DNA from: Flavobacteriaceae bacterium
GTDB lineage: Bacteria; Bacteroidota; Bacteroidia; Flavobacteriales; Flavobacteriaceae
Reading direction: 5' to 3'
DNA length: 21,716 bases
NCBI GenBank assembly: GCA_023262245.1
Contig: JALRDC010000083.1
Span: forward strand, 1 to 21,716
This document shows, one piece after another, positions 7,684 to 15,513 of this stretch (its first letter is position 1; each line of letters starts with the position of its first letter). The notes beneath the pieces are model-generated. The model ran no database searches and had not been told where the DNA came from. It was given only the letters and a program-made list of their open reading frames with translations. Made by a program: the position numbers and the translations under genes.

Positions 7684-8442
7684 TTAATAGGTAGCTCTCC
7701 CTCCTGAAATATCAAAAATAGTCCCTGTATTAAAACTAGCCTCTCCGGAAACAATCCATAGACTCAGTGCTGCAACCTCCTCAACGGTTCCTGATCTTTT
7801 CATAGGAATTTTATTAACCATATATTCAAGCATTTTAGGATCAGTATCACTATTCATCTCGCTAGAAATCAATCCAGGGGCTACCCCATTTACCGTTATA
7901 TTAGTTTGGGCTAGTTCTTTTCCTAGACCCTTTACCATTCCAATTAAAGCAGCTTTTGAGGAAGAATACCCTACCATACCAGGATTTCCTTCTTTTCCTG
8001 CAATAGAGGCAATGTGTAGAATACGTCCGTAATTTTTTTCTCTCATAATCGGTATGACCGCTTTTGAAATGATGAAAGCCCCAACTAAATTGACATTTAT
8101 TACATTTATAAAATCCTGTAATTGATAGTCTTCGATTGGACAATTAGAAGGACCAACAATACCAACCGTATTAATCAAAATATCAATTTTCTTGAATTTA
8201 CTGAAGACTAGTTGAATACATTCGTTGACTTTATTCTCATCTGAAATGTCAATATTAAAGACCTCAATCTCTCCTCCAAGCTCCGAGATTTGTTTTTTCA
8301 ATTTTTGAATTTCATTTTTCAGAATATCAATCACTATAAGTTTGGCCCCTTCTTTAGATAGACGGGTTGCTATGGCTTTTCCTATTCCCCTACCGCCCCC
8401 AAAAACAAGAGCAACTTGATTATTAAATCTCAACTTTGTCAA
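7684..8442 (-). CDS. Short-chain dehydrogenase/reductase (first gene of operon)
   Basis: Classical SDR of 252 residues. GGGRGIG at 15-21 is the nucleotide-binding motif and D39 at the end of strand 2 (IVIDI) suggests NAD. The usual NNAG is NTVG (91-94). The catalytic Ser is in HIASIAG (S146), with Y159xxxK163. The C-terminus (FNTGTIFDISGGRATY) ends like many FabG-type SDRs. The start is TTG at 8442, since no ATG precedes the nucleotide-binding motif in this frame, which is closed upstream by a TAA 45 bases before it. This is the first gene after a 186-base gap, so it leads the catabolic operon. It probably performs the initial oxidation of the imported substrate, but FabG-like activity on another substrate cannot be excluded. 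Confidence 0.88.
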   Translation of the reverse strand: MTKLRFNNQVALVFGGGRGIGKAIATRLSKEGAKLIVIDILKNEIQKLKKQISELGGEIEVFNIDISDENKVNECIQLVFSKFKKIDILINTVGIVGPSNCPIEDYQLQDFINVINVNLVGAFIISKAVIPIMREKNYGRILHIASIAGKEGNPGMVGYSSSKAALIGMVKGLGKELAQTNITVNGVAPGLISSEMNSDTDPKMLEYMVNKIPMKRSGTVEEVAALSLWIVSGEASFNTGTIFDISGGRATY

Positions 8443-8531
8443 ATTTTCAAGCTTTTCCAGAGCTTCGTTAATACTAATTGTTCTTTACAATATATTAAAA
8501 ATTAAAGTATAAAATTTAAATGTTATGGATA

Positions 8532-8545
8532 TAAGAACGTTCATA
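8532..8545. promoter_or_regulatory. Candidate operator palindrome upstream of catabolic operon
   Basis: TAAGAACGTTCATA has a perfect 8-bp core (GAACGTTC, 8535-8542), and its outer two bases on each side also pair. It lies about 90 bases upstream of the first SDR start, in the only sizeable gap before the operon. A LacI- or GntR-type repressor site is plausible for a sugar-acid operon, but no regulator gene is in the window. The same gap holds a 14-bp AT-only palindrome (8615-8628) directly after the cytochrome stop, which may be a weak hairpin. Chance is not excluded. Confidence 0.3.
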
Positions 8546-8628
8546 AAATCAACACCATCCATCGTGCCGAAAAGGGTTAATTTAAGATTCAAAAAGATTT
8601 TAAAACAACTGTTTAATTTTATAAAATT

Positions 8629-10014
8629 TCAATAAACAAGGTCATCTGTAGGGAGTTTCGGTAAAATAGAATTCCCATATTCTAATATTGATTGTAAATC
8701 AGGAGATAATTCTACTCCCTCAATCAAATTTCTGTCCGATTGAAATATAAAAACCTGCTCAATAGATGCCAAGTTTTTAATGGACGAAAGTGCGGCACTT
8801 TCAAGTGCCGTTTCAACCATATAAAGCTTTTTCAAATACTTTAAATTACTCAAGGAATGGATTCCTTTACCTGTAATCTGGGTGTGATTTAATTTGATTT
8901 GAACTAGATTAGGAAACTCAGAAAGTACTCTAAAAACAGAATCGTTTACCGAACTATAACTCAAATCAATACTAACCAGTTGTTCCCGAATCCCTTCTAA
9001 TTCTTCAAGCTGACGAACATTAAATTTGGGAACATTAAGTGTGCTAATAGTCAAAAGGTTTGATTCTCGCTTTATTGGTGAAATGATGATCCCTTTTGAT
9101 TCTATATTTTTGATTATTTCTGGTGCTGGGGCTTCAAGGTTTAGAATTGGGTAAAAAGGCACCTCGTCTTTTATTAAAAAAGGTTCGATCAGATTGCGGT
9201 TTAGGTCAAGTTGACCCAGTGTTTGTCGTTCCGGAGTTCCCGCTTCGATCCAATAACTGATTAAATTAATTTCTGCTTTAGTGAGTTGCTTTTTAGACTT
9301 CGGAGGCATGTGCTTTTTTTCTCCTAGGGGAAGATGTATCCTCAAGAAAAGTTCACTCAGTTCTGGATTATCATAATTTATAATGGGGCCGTTTTTACTC
9401 CCTTTTTGAAAAGCTTCAAAGGTTTGCATTTGCAATCCTCCTTTGGCTGTTTTAGAATTATGACAACTCACGCATTTTTTTGAAAGTATAGGGGCGATCA
9501 CTTTGCTGTAAATAGGTTGCTCTTTATAGTTTTCATCGGTTAATGAAAGTCCATTTTCCTTTTCTTCAATTCCAAATAAGGTTGAAGACAATTCTTCTAA
9601 AGGTTCTGCTAAATGCGCTTCTCCATGAGTAATCGTTCCTCCCAGATGACCCGTGAAAAGGATAGCTACTAAAAGTCCCAAGGAAAAGAAAGTTCGGGGA
9701 AGACGATTTAAAATTGTACTCCCTTGAAGGAAAATATAAAACCCTATAGAGAACATTAGTGTAATTAATCCCAAATAAAAATGCGCTTGAACAGTTTCCC
9801 ACAAATAACCTTCTTGAAGGTATTGAAAATATCCCGTTACAATTGAAAAAAAGCCACTTATGATAGCCCATAGCATGATGAATTTGAGTACTTTTTTAGC
9901 TTCTTTGAATTTGCTTTTACTAAATTCCAAAAGCAAAGCCAGCAAAATAAAACCAATAGGTAGATGAACAATCAAAGGATGAAAACGACCAATAAATGTT
10001 AAAAGACCATCCAT
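8629..10014 (-). CDS. Membrane c-type cytochrome (DUF2231-like + PSD1-type haem + LRR tail)
   Basis: Three parts. Residues about 1-125 hold four or five membrane helices with the DUF2231-like start GRFHPLIVHLPIGFILLALL. Residues 182-186 (CVSCH) are a single c-type haem site, followed by MPPKSKKQLTKAEINLISYW, the PSD1-type pattern shared with the large protein of the same operon. Residues about 330-440 are leucine-rich repeats (SIDLSYSSVND, LVQIKLNHTQITGKGIHSL, LKKLYMVETAL). The haem domain should face the periplasm and pass electrons into the membrane, with the LRR as a binding surface. It is the last gene of a four-gene operon. ATG at 10014 is preferred over the TTG one codon earlier and leaves 4 bases after the TIM-barrel gene. 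Domain calls firm, role inferred. Confidence 0.85.
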   Translation of the reverse strand: MDGLLTFIGRFHPLIVHLPIGFILLALLLEFSKSKFKEAKKVLKFIMLWAIISGFFSIVTGYFQYLQEGYLWETVQAHFYLGLITLMFSIGFYIFLQGSTILNRLPRTFFSLGLLVAILFTGHLGGTITHGEAHLAEPLEELSSTLFGIEEKENGLSLTDENYKEQPIYSKVIAPILSKKCVSCHNSKTAKGGLQMQTFEAFQKGSKNGPIINYDNPELSELFLRIHLPLGEKKHMPPKSKKQLTKAEINLISYWIEAGTPERQTLGQLDLNRNLIEPFLIKDEVPFYPILNLEAPAPEIIKNIESKGIIISPIKRESNLLTISTLNVPKFNVRQLEELEGIREQLVSIDLSYSSVNDSVFRVLSEFPNLVQIKLNHTQITGKGIHSLSNLKYLKKLYMVETALESAALSSIKNLASIEQVFIFQSDRNLIEGVELSPDLQSILEYGNSILPKLPTDDLVY

Positions 10015-10018
10015 CAAA

Positions 10019-10897
10019 TTAATTACTAAGATTTATTCGTTCTTTAATTGCTTTCATGATAAAAACATTAGCCCCCCACTGGTTACTTAATGGTTTTTGA
10101 GTAAAGGGTTCGGTTGGAAGATAGTTTGGAGGTCCAAATTCCGTTGTAATAGTTATGGGAGTTCCCGCTTCCCAATGACTTAAAATGATGGACTCCCAAA
10201 TCGATACATGCCGATTCAATACTTTATTCCACTCTGGAGCTTTAGGATTATTTACTTGAGGTCCTTCCTCAAAACCCACACGAGCATGAATGTGGTCAGT
10301 CCTTTTTACCACCTCATCTAAATGTTGCTTTTGCCCTACTAACAAGGATTCATGTACTACAAACCAATGACTTATATCTAAGGTTAGTCTAAAAGTTGGA
10401 TCAGAATCTAAAAACCGTTTTGTTTCGGGTAAAGAATAACTAAATCTTCCCCTATGGGTCTCGTGGTAAATTGGAATGTCGTATTTGTTACTCAATTCGT
10501 TAGCTACCTCAATAAATTTAAGGTTTTGTTCAAACGAAAAGAAGTCATTCCCCGTATGCGAATTAATCGCATAAGGGTCTTGAGCAATTGCCCTAATTAA
10601 ATCGTTTCGATAAGCCAATAAACTCTCATCAAAGGGAAGGTTTTTGTTTGTTCCACATAAGTAGATGACTTTCAATTGGTGTTTTTTTAATCCGTTTAAA
10701 ACCTCTTGCTGTTCTGTTGCACTTTTCGGAAGCCAGATTTCAACTCCATCATAACCAGAAGATTTTGTTTTTAAAAAAAAGGCTTCCCATGTACCTTCAA
10801 AACCCCAATTCGTTTGAAAAAATAAGACTTCATTTTGTGACCACGCCGACTGGGAGGCCAATAGCAATAAAATCAGTGTTTTTAAAATAAACTTCAT
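10019..10897 (-). CDS. Secreted sugar phosphate isomerase/epimerase-like TIM barrel
   Basis: A 292-residue AP-endonuclease-2/xylose-isomerase-like TIM barrel. The signal peptide MKFILKTLILLLLASQSAWS is followed by QNEV, so the protein is exported. Barrel motifs: GYDGVEIWLP (first metal Glu), YHETHRGRFSYSL, LTLDISHWFVVHES, HIHARVGFEEG and TITTEFGPPNY, which supply the Glu/Asp/His metal set of the family. Most relatives are cytoplasmic, but exported ones accompany oxidoreductases in Bacteroidota and Planctomycetota, where they may act on 3-keto sugars or related compounds. It lies between the DUF1501 gene (13-base gap) and the cytochrome gene (4-base gap), so a periplasmic sugar conversion tied to electron transfer is likely. 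Substrate unknown. ATG start at 10897. Confidence 0.87.
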   Translation of the reverse strand: MKFILKTLILLLLASQSAWSQNEVLFFQTNWGFEGTWEAFFLKTKSSGYDGVEIWLPKSATEQQEVLNGLKKHQLKVIYLCGTNKNLPFDESLLAYRNDLIRAIAQDPYAINSHTGNDFFSFEQNLKFIEVANELSNKYDIPIYHETHRGRFSYSLPETKRFLDSDPTFRLTLDISHWFVVHESLLVGQKQHLDEVVKRTDHIHARVGFEEGPQVNNPKAPEWNKVLNRHVSIWESIILSHWEAGTPITITTEFGPPNYLPTEPFTQKPLSNQWGANVFIMKAIKERINLSN

Positions 10898-10910
10898 TTC
10901 TTTTGTTGAT

Positions 10911-12407
10911 TTATGCCAAAATTTCGTGTATTACGCGTCCTTCAACATCAGTAAGTCGAAAAGGACGTCCCTGAAAATCAAAGGTAAATTGCTCATGATC
11001 AAAACCGAGTAAGTGTAATATTGTCGCTTGTATATCGTGAACAGAAACTCGCCCACTAATTCCTCTAAAACCAATTTCATCTGTTTCCCCATGGACATAT
11101 CCTTTTTTAACACCGGCACCTGCCATCCACATGGTAAATGCCTCTCCTTGATGATCTCTTCCAATAAGTGAGTTTTGGATTCCCGCACGGTTTTCCCACA
11201 TCGGTGTTCTTCCAAATTCTCCTCCCCATACCACTAAGGTGTCTTCTAACAATCCTCTTTGTTTTAAATCAAGTATTAGGGCAGCTACCGGTCGGTCCAT
11301 GTCTCTACACTTATTTAAAAATCCTTTGCTCAATGCTTCGGATTCACTCGCTCCATGAGAATCCCATCCCCAGTCGTAAAGTTGAACAAAACGCACCCCT
11401 TTTTCAACCATTTTTCTTGCTAATAAACAGTTGTTGGCAAAAGACTCTTTCCCTGGTTTTACCCCGTACATTTCTTTTATATAATCTGGTTCATCATCAA
11501 TATTCATTACTTCTGGCACTGAAACTTGCATTCTGTATGCCATTTCATACTGACTTATTCTTGTCAATACCTCAGGATCTTTAAATTTTTGAAATTCTTT
11601 GTAATTAATTTCATTGATGGACTGGATTACTTTTCTTTTAAGGTCTCTGGAAACCCCTTTTGGATCTTTCAGATAGAGTACTGGATCCCCTTTTGATCGG
11701 CAATGAACTCCCTGATATATTGAGGGTAAAAAACCATTTCCCCACAGACTTTTTCCTGCGTCAGGAGTACCTCCAGAAGTTAATACCACAAAGCCTGGAA
11801 GGTTGTTATTCTCAGATCCTAAACCGTAGGTAATCCAGGAACCCAAGGAAGGTCTTCCAAAGCGTGCGCTACCGGTAAACATTAATAATTGTGCAGGGCC
11901 ATGGTTGAATTGATCCGTGTGAACTGCTTTTAAAAAGGAAACTTCATCGACCACATTTTTAAAATGGGGCAAATGATTGGAAACCCAATTTCCTGAATCT
12001 CCTGCTCTTTTAAAGGTCGCTTGTGGTCCCAACATATTGGGTACTCCTTCAATAAAGGCAAATTCCTTCCCTTCAATTAAGGAGGCTGGACAAGGCTTAT
12101 TGTGCAATTTTGCCAATTCTGGTTTATAATCAAATAGTTCCAATTGAGAAGGAGCGCCCACCATATGTAAATAAATCACACGCTTAACTTTTGGGGATAA
12201 AGGAGGGGCAAGTGGAGCCATCGGATTTAAGCCTCTACTAGCAGTATAGTCGTAGGATTTTTTTTGGTCAAAAGAACAAGAGTTCAATAAACTTCCCAAG
12301 GCAATTCCCCCAAGTCCAAGAGTGCAATCCTTTAAAAAATGACGCCTACTGTTGAGCCTGGCTTCCAACTCTTTATTCTCTGTTAGAAGTCTTTTTAAAT
12401 TATCCAT
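10911..12407 (-). CDS. DUF1501 family protein with Tat-type lipoprotein signal
   Basis: A 498-residue DUF1501 protein (alkaline phosphatase/sulfatase-like fold). The N-terminus has R21-R22 in SRRHFLKDC, then a glycine- and leucine-rich stretch and a lipobox LNSC with C44. This points to folded export by the Tat route and possible lipid anchoring. Characteristic DUF1501 stretches: VKRVIYLHMVGAPSQLELFD, FNHGPAQLLMFTG, FVQLYDWGWDSHG, LVVWGGEFGRTP, GRDHQGEAFTMWMAGAGVKKGYVHG (given in pieces) and a closing DIQATILHLLGFDHE. The conserved Asp/His residues of these motifs are present. DUF1501 genes almost always pair with DUF1549/DUF1553 genes, as here, where the ATG overlaps the end of the upstream gene by 8 bases. 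The biochemical role of the pair is not established. Family call very firm. Confidence 0.93.
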   Translation of the reverse strand: MDNLKRLLTENKELEARLNSRRHFLKDCTLGLGGIALGSLLNSCSFDQKKSYDYTASRGLNPMAPLAPPLSPKVKRVIYLHMVGAPSQLELFDYKPELAKLHNKPCPASLIEGKEFAFIEGVPNMLGPQATFKRAGDSGNWVSNHLPHFKNVVDEVSFLKAVHTDQFNHGPAQLLMFTGSARFGRPSLGSWITYGLGSENNNLPGFVVLTSGGTPDAGKSLWGNGFLPSIYQGVHCRSKGDPVLYLKDPKGVSRDLKRKVIQSINEINYKEFQKFKDPEVLTRISQYEMAYRMQVSVPEVMNIDDEPDYIKEMYGVKPGKESFANNCLLARKMVEKGVRFVQLYDWGWDSHGASESEALSKGFLNKCRDMDRPVAALILDLKQRGLLEDTLVVWGGEFGRTPMWENRAGIQNSLIGRDHQGEAFTMWMAGAGVKKGYVHGETDEIGFRGISGRVSVHDIQATILHLLGFDHEQFTFDFQGRPFRLTDVEGRVIHEILA

Positions 12408-15162
12408 GAGTCAAAAATTCATCTAAATTCATAATTGCGTTTCCTACAACAGCCAGAGCTGCTAATTTTTTATCAACCTGACTTTCTTGATTAAAAAAGT
12501 CATTCAATTTTTCTGGTGTCTGATCAAAATCTTGATAAGCTTCGTCAAAAAGCGCTTCTAATAGGTCTAGAATTTCTTGATCAATTTCTTGATATACTGC
12601 CGTCTGATACATCTTTTTAATAGCTTTCCTCTTGGGTAAATCAGAATTCAAAGTAGCAAGATTGAGAGCGGCTTCAAGAAAAACCGGATCATTTAAAGTT
12701 ACCAAAGCTTGGAGCGGAGTATTGCTAGGTGATCTTCTAACTAAGCATACTTCTCTACTACCGGCATCAAATGAAATCAAAGAGGGATAAGGACTGGTCC
12801 TCTTAAGGTAGGTATAAATTGCTCTACGATAGCGATCTTCCCCTTTGCTTTCTTTCCATAAGTTTCCAAGATAGGCATGTTCCCAGATTCCCTCTGGCTG
12901 AGGAGGCATTACCCCCGGACCGTATTTTTTATCACTTAATAAATTAGAAACAAAGAGCGCTTGATCTCGTATTTCTTCAGCACTTAAACGCAACTTAGGT
13001 CCTCTCGCATAAAATAAATTTTCAGGATCTAAAGCATATTTTGTCTCATCTATGGTTGAACTTTGCCTATAAGTAGCAGACATCAAAATCATTTTGATTA
13101 ATCCTTTCAAACTCCAATTTTGTGAACTTACAAAATCAGCCGCCAACCAGTCCAAGAGCGCGGGGTGTGTTGGTGGTTCAGATTGGGTGCCCAAATCCTC
13201 TATAGTCAACACCAACCCTTTTCCAAAAATCTGATACCATACTCTATTAACTAATGTTCTTGCAGTTAAAGGATTTTCTTTACTCACCAACCATTTTGCA
13301 AGCCCTAGTCGATTGTTTTCTAATTCATTATCCCAAGGATTCAAGGTCTGGGGAACCGCTGAGAAAACCTCTTCTTTTTTACTTAACCAACTCCCCCGAT
13401 CAAACAGATGTGTTTTTCTTTTCATAAAGTCTTTGTTTTCTACCATTATAGGGGTCAAGTGTTCAGGATTGTTCAGTACGGTATTAATCTCTCTTTCAAT
13501 TTTAAATTGTCCAATATTGCCTTTACCCGGAAGCTCCGGGGTAAAAGAAAACCAATGAAGGGAAACAGCAATATCGCTGTAATTGTAACCCTTTATGGTA
13601 TTCGTTTTTAATTCAGGGTTTTGAGCTTCTACGTACAGATCAAAAGGTTCTTCAACCGCTTTAATCTCAAGTTTGGCATATTGATTTTTTGGATTTTGAA
13701 ATTGAGCAGTCCCAATTTCATTCAACTGAATACTCCCCAATACTTTTCCTTTTGGACTATTTTTACGAAAGGTTAACACTGTTTTATGCCGGGTAGGACT
13801 GTACTTAAAATACATGTTTTGATTCCCGTTAGTATTGATGTTTTTATAAACTGCCTGCCCCTTGTTTCGCATAGAAAGGGTCACTCCTGAAACATAGGCA
13901 TTGTCAGAATCCAATACTTCAAAATTATGTGCTTGATATTTTGGCTCTAAAAATTGAAAAAAATCTTTGTAAAAATCATGAGTTTTTTGATCTCCAAATT
14001 TTAAAATCCACGCCAATATAGTTTCGATGCGTTTGTTATTTTCATTACTGTAGGATCTTAGGTTCGGAGCCTCATCCATTAAATCCTCATCTCGAGTGTT
14101 ATTAAAAAAGGACATTAATTGATAATACTCTTTTTGGATGAATGGATCATAGGGGTGGTCATGACATTGAACACAACTCATTGTCGTACTTTGAAACACA
14201 TCAAAAGTGGTGTTTACTCTGTCGATTACGGCAGCAGTACGGTATTCTTCATCAGAAGTTCCACCTTCATCATTATTCATGGTATTTCTATGGAAGGCAG
14301 TTGCTAAAAGTTGATCATAGCTTGGATTGGGAAGCAGGTCCCCCGCTAGTTGTTGAATGGTAAATTCGTCAAATTTCATATCATTATTTAGTGCCCTAAT
14401 GACCCAATCACGATATTTCCAAATAGTTCTTCCTCTATCTGCTTCATATCCCTTGGTATCTGAATATCGGGCCAAATCCAACCACCAACTTGCCCACTTT
14501 TCGCCATAACTAGACTGAGCTAATAAACTGTCTAAATACATTTCGTAAGTAATCTCTTTTTGGATATAAGCCTCAAAAAGGGCTTTTTTTGGTGGTAGTC
14601 CCGTGACATCAAATGACAGTCTTCGAGCGAGTAACTTGTCTTCAGCCATCTCATTAGGCTCAAAGCTCAAATCTTCCATTCTAGCCGCAGTAAAAAAGTC
14701 TATCGGCGTTTGTAGAAAATTGGCTTTTTTAAACTTGGGATTTACTTCAGGAAGTTTTTTCTTTTTAGGAGGGATATAGGCCCAGTGTGTTCCCCATTTT
14801 GCCCCTTGATCGATCCAATTCGTAAAAAGTTTAATTTCCTCCTTACTCAGGGCAGGCTTTTCATAAGGCATGCGTAATTCTAAATCTGTTTCATGAAGCC
14901 TTTGAATCATTCTGCTTTTTTTGGAATTCCCAGGAATGATCGCTGGCGTTCCCTCATTGGTATCGCCCAAGGCTTCCGCTTCAAATAAAAAACTAAATCC
15001 TGCATTCTTTTTTACACCTCCATGACAACTAATGCACTTATCATTAATTATCGGTTTTATCTGAGTATTAAAATCAATTTGTGTGGACTGTTGACAAGCA
15101 CCGAAAAATAAAAAGCTTAAAAGTATAGCACCAATTATACCGCAATAGACCAATCGATTCAT
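12400..15162 (-). CDS. PSD1 cytochrome c + DUF1549 + DUF1553 lipoprotein
   Basis: A 920-residue envelope protein. The signal peptide ends in the lipobox FGAC (C23). A PSD1-type haem c domain follows with C43-I-S-C46-H47 (KCISCHGG) and the MPY/ALSKEEIKLFTNWID segment. DUF1549 occupies about 150-360 (FFTAARMEDLSFEP, RRLSFDVTGLPP, WWLDLARYSDTKGYE, QLAGDLLPNP) and contains a second CxxCH at C330-V-Q-C333-H334 (MSCVQCHDHPYDP). DUF1553 occupies about 630-880 (RLGLAKWLVSKENPLTARTL, NRVWYQIFGKGLV, RGPKLRLSAEEIRDQAL, RSPSNTPLQALVTLND). This architecture is common in Planctomycetota, Verrucomicrobiota and some Bacteroidota, and its function is unproven. Two haem sites and partners with another haem protein suggest electron transfer during extracellular substrate oxidation. 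It is the first gene of its operon, with ATG at 15162. Confidence 0.93.
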   Translation of the reverse strand: MNRLVYCGIIGAILLSFLFFGACQQSTQIDFNTQIKPIINDKCISCHGGVKKNAGFSFLFEAEALGDTNEGTPAIIPGNSKKSRMIQRLHETDLELRMPYEKPALSKEEIKLFTNWIDQGAKWGTHWAYIPPKKKKLPEVNPKFKKANFLQTPIDFFTAARMEDLSFEPNEMAEDKLLARRLSFDVTGLPPKKALFEAYIQKEITYEMYLDSLLAQSSYGEKWASWWLDLARYSDTKGYEADRGRTIWKYRDWVIRALNNDMKFDEFTIQQLAGDLLPNPSYDQLLATAFHRNTMNNDEGGTSDEEYRTAAVIDRVNTTFDVFQSTTMSCVQCHDHPYDPFIQKEYYQLMSFFNNTRDEDLMDEAPNLRSYSNENNKRIETILAWILKFGDQKTHDFYKDFFQFLEPKYQAHNFEVLDSDNAYVSGVTLSMRNKGQAVYKNINTNGNQNMYFKYSPTRHKTVLTFRKNSPKGKVLGSIQLNEIGTAQFQNPKNQYAKLEIKAVEEPFDLYVEAQNPELKTNTIKGYNYSDIAVSLHWFSFTPELPGKGNIGQFKIEREINTVLNNPEHLTPIMVENKDFMKRKTHLFDRGSWLSKKEEVFSAVPQTLNPWDNELENNRLGLAKWLVSKENPLTARTLVNRVWYQIFGKGLVLTIEDLGTQSEPPTHPALLDWLAADFVSSQNWSLKGLIKMILMSATYRQSSTIDETKYALDPENLFYARGPKLRLSAEEIRDQALFVSNLLSDKKYGPGVMPPQPEGIWEHAYLGNLWKESKGEDRYRRAIYTYLKRTSPYPSLISFDAGSREVCLVRRSPSNTPLQALVTLNDPVFLEAALNLATLNSDLPKRKAIKKMYQTAVYQEIDQEILDLLEALFDEAYQDFDQTPEKLNDFFNQESQVDKKLAALAVVGNAIMNLDEFLTHG

Positions 15163-15176
15163 CCTGGAACTTATTT

Positions 15177-15206
15177 TTAGAATTCTAACCCCTTGAATTG
15201 TAATTC
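15177..15206. promoter_or_regulatory. Two adjacent palindromes upstream of the PSD1 operon
   Basis: TTAGAATTCTAA (15177-15188) is a perfect 12-bp palindrome. Six bases further is GAATTGTAATTC (15195-15206), with 5-bp perfect arms sharing the same GAATT/AATTC half-sites. Both sit 15-44 bases ahead of the ATG of the DUF1549/DUF1553 gene, where an operator or a 5' leader structure would act. The repeated half-site is more than one expects from base composition alone, but AT-rich DNA makes such matches less rare. No promoter box was convincing here. Confidence 0.3.
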
Positions 15207-15303
15207 ATTTGTTAAAATACTAATTAAAAATGATTTGGTTTATACGGGGATCAATCGAGGGAAGAAACAAATAAAAAATTTCTCTCTTCTTAAAAAAACT
15301 AGA

Positions 15304-15330
15304 TAAAAAAACCTCTGCATAAGCAGAGGT
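15304..15330 (-). terminator. Rho-independent terminator after tRNA-Leu
   Basis: On the - strand ACCTCTGC, loop TTAT, GCAGAGGT form a perfect 8-bp stem (15311-15330), followed by a run of T. It begins 8 bases after the tRNA 3' end, so it ends the tRNA transcript and separates it from the PSD1 operon downstream. Confidence 0.85.
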
Positions 15331-15338
15331 TTGATAGG

Positions 15339-15420
15339 TGCGGGTGAAGGGACTCGAACCCCCACGCCGTGAAGCACTAGATCCTAAATCTAGCGTGTCT
15401 ACCAATTTCACCACACCCGC
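15339..15420 (-). tRNA. trnL: tRNA-Leu (anticodon UAG)
   Basis: The acceptor stem GCGGGTG (15420-15414) pairs with CACCCGC (15346-15340), with discriminator A at 15339. The anticodon stem CTAGA/TCTAG encloses the loop TTTAGGA, so the anticodon is TAG and it reads CUA and related Leu codons. A long variable arm (TGCTTCACGGCGT), typical of class II tRNAs such as Leu, precedes the T-arm with GGTTCGAGTCC. The D-arm has GGTAGAC. CCA is not encoded: the sequence after the discriminator is CCT, so the CCA end must be completed by nucleotidyltransferase. About 82 nt. Confidence 0.97.
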
Positions 15421-15485
15421 GAAAGGAGCACAAATATAATTAAGTTTTTCAATAAAATTTCCTCTTCCAAAAAAAATACATACGT

Positions 15486-15493
15486 TAACTTTG
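15486..15493 (+). promoter_or_regulatory. Bacteroidota -7 box for the M20 peptidase gene
   Basis: TAACTTTG fits the Bacteroidota housekeeping -7 consensus TAnnTTTG and lies 20 bases before the ATG at 15514, giving a short leader. The matching -33 TTTG element was not seen at the expected distance, so the site rests on one box. Confidence 0.5.
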
Positions 15494-15513
15494 TATTGCA
15501 ATTAAACATAAAA

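Noticed and set aside
13313..14363. Several short + strand frames inside the DUF1549/DUF1553 gene
   Set aside because: They are antisense shadows of a continuous 920-residue protein with recognisable domains throughout.
15220..15501. 93-residue reading frame on the - strand
   Set aside because: It runs through tRNA-Leu and its terminator, and part of its product is translated tRNA sequence. It is not a gene.
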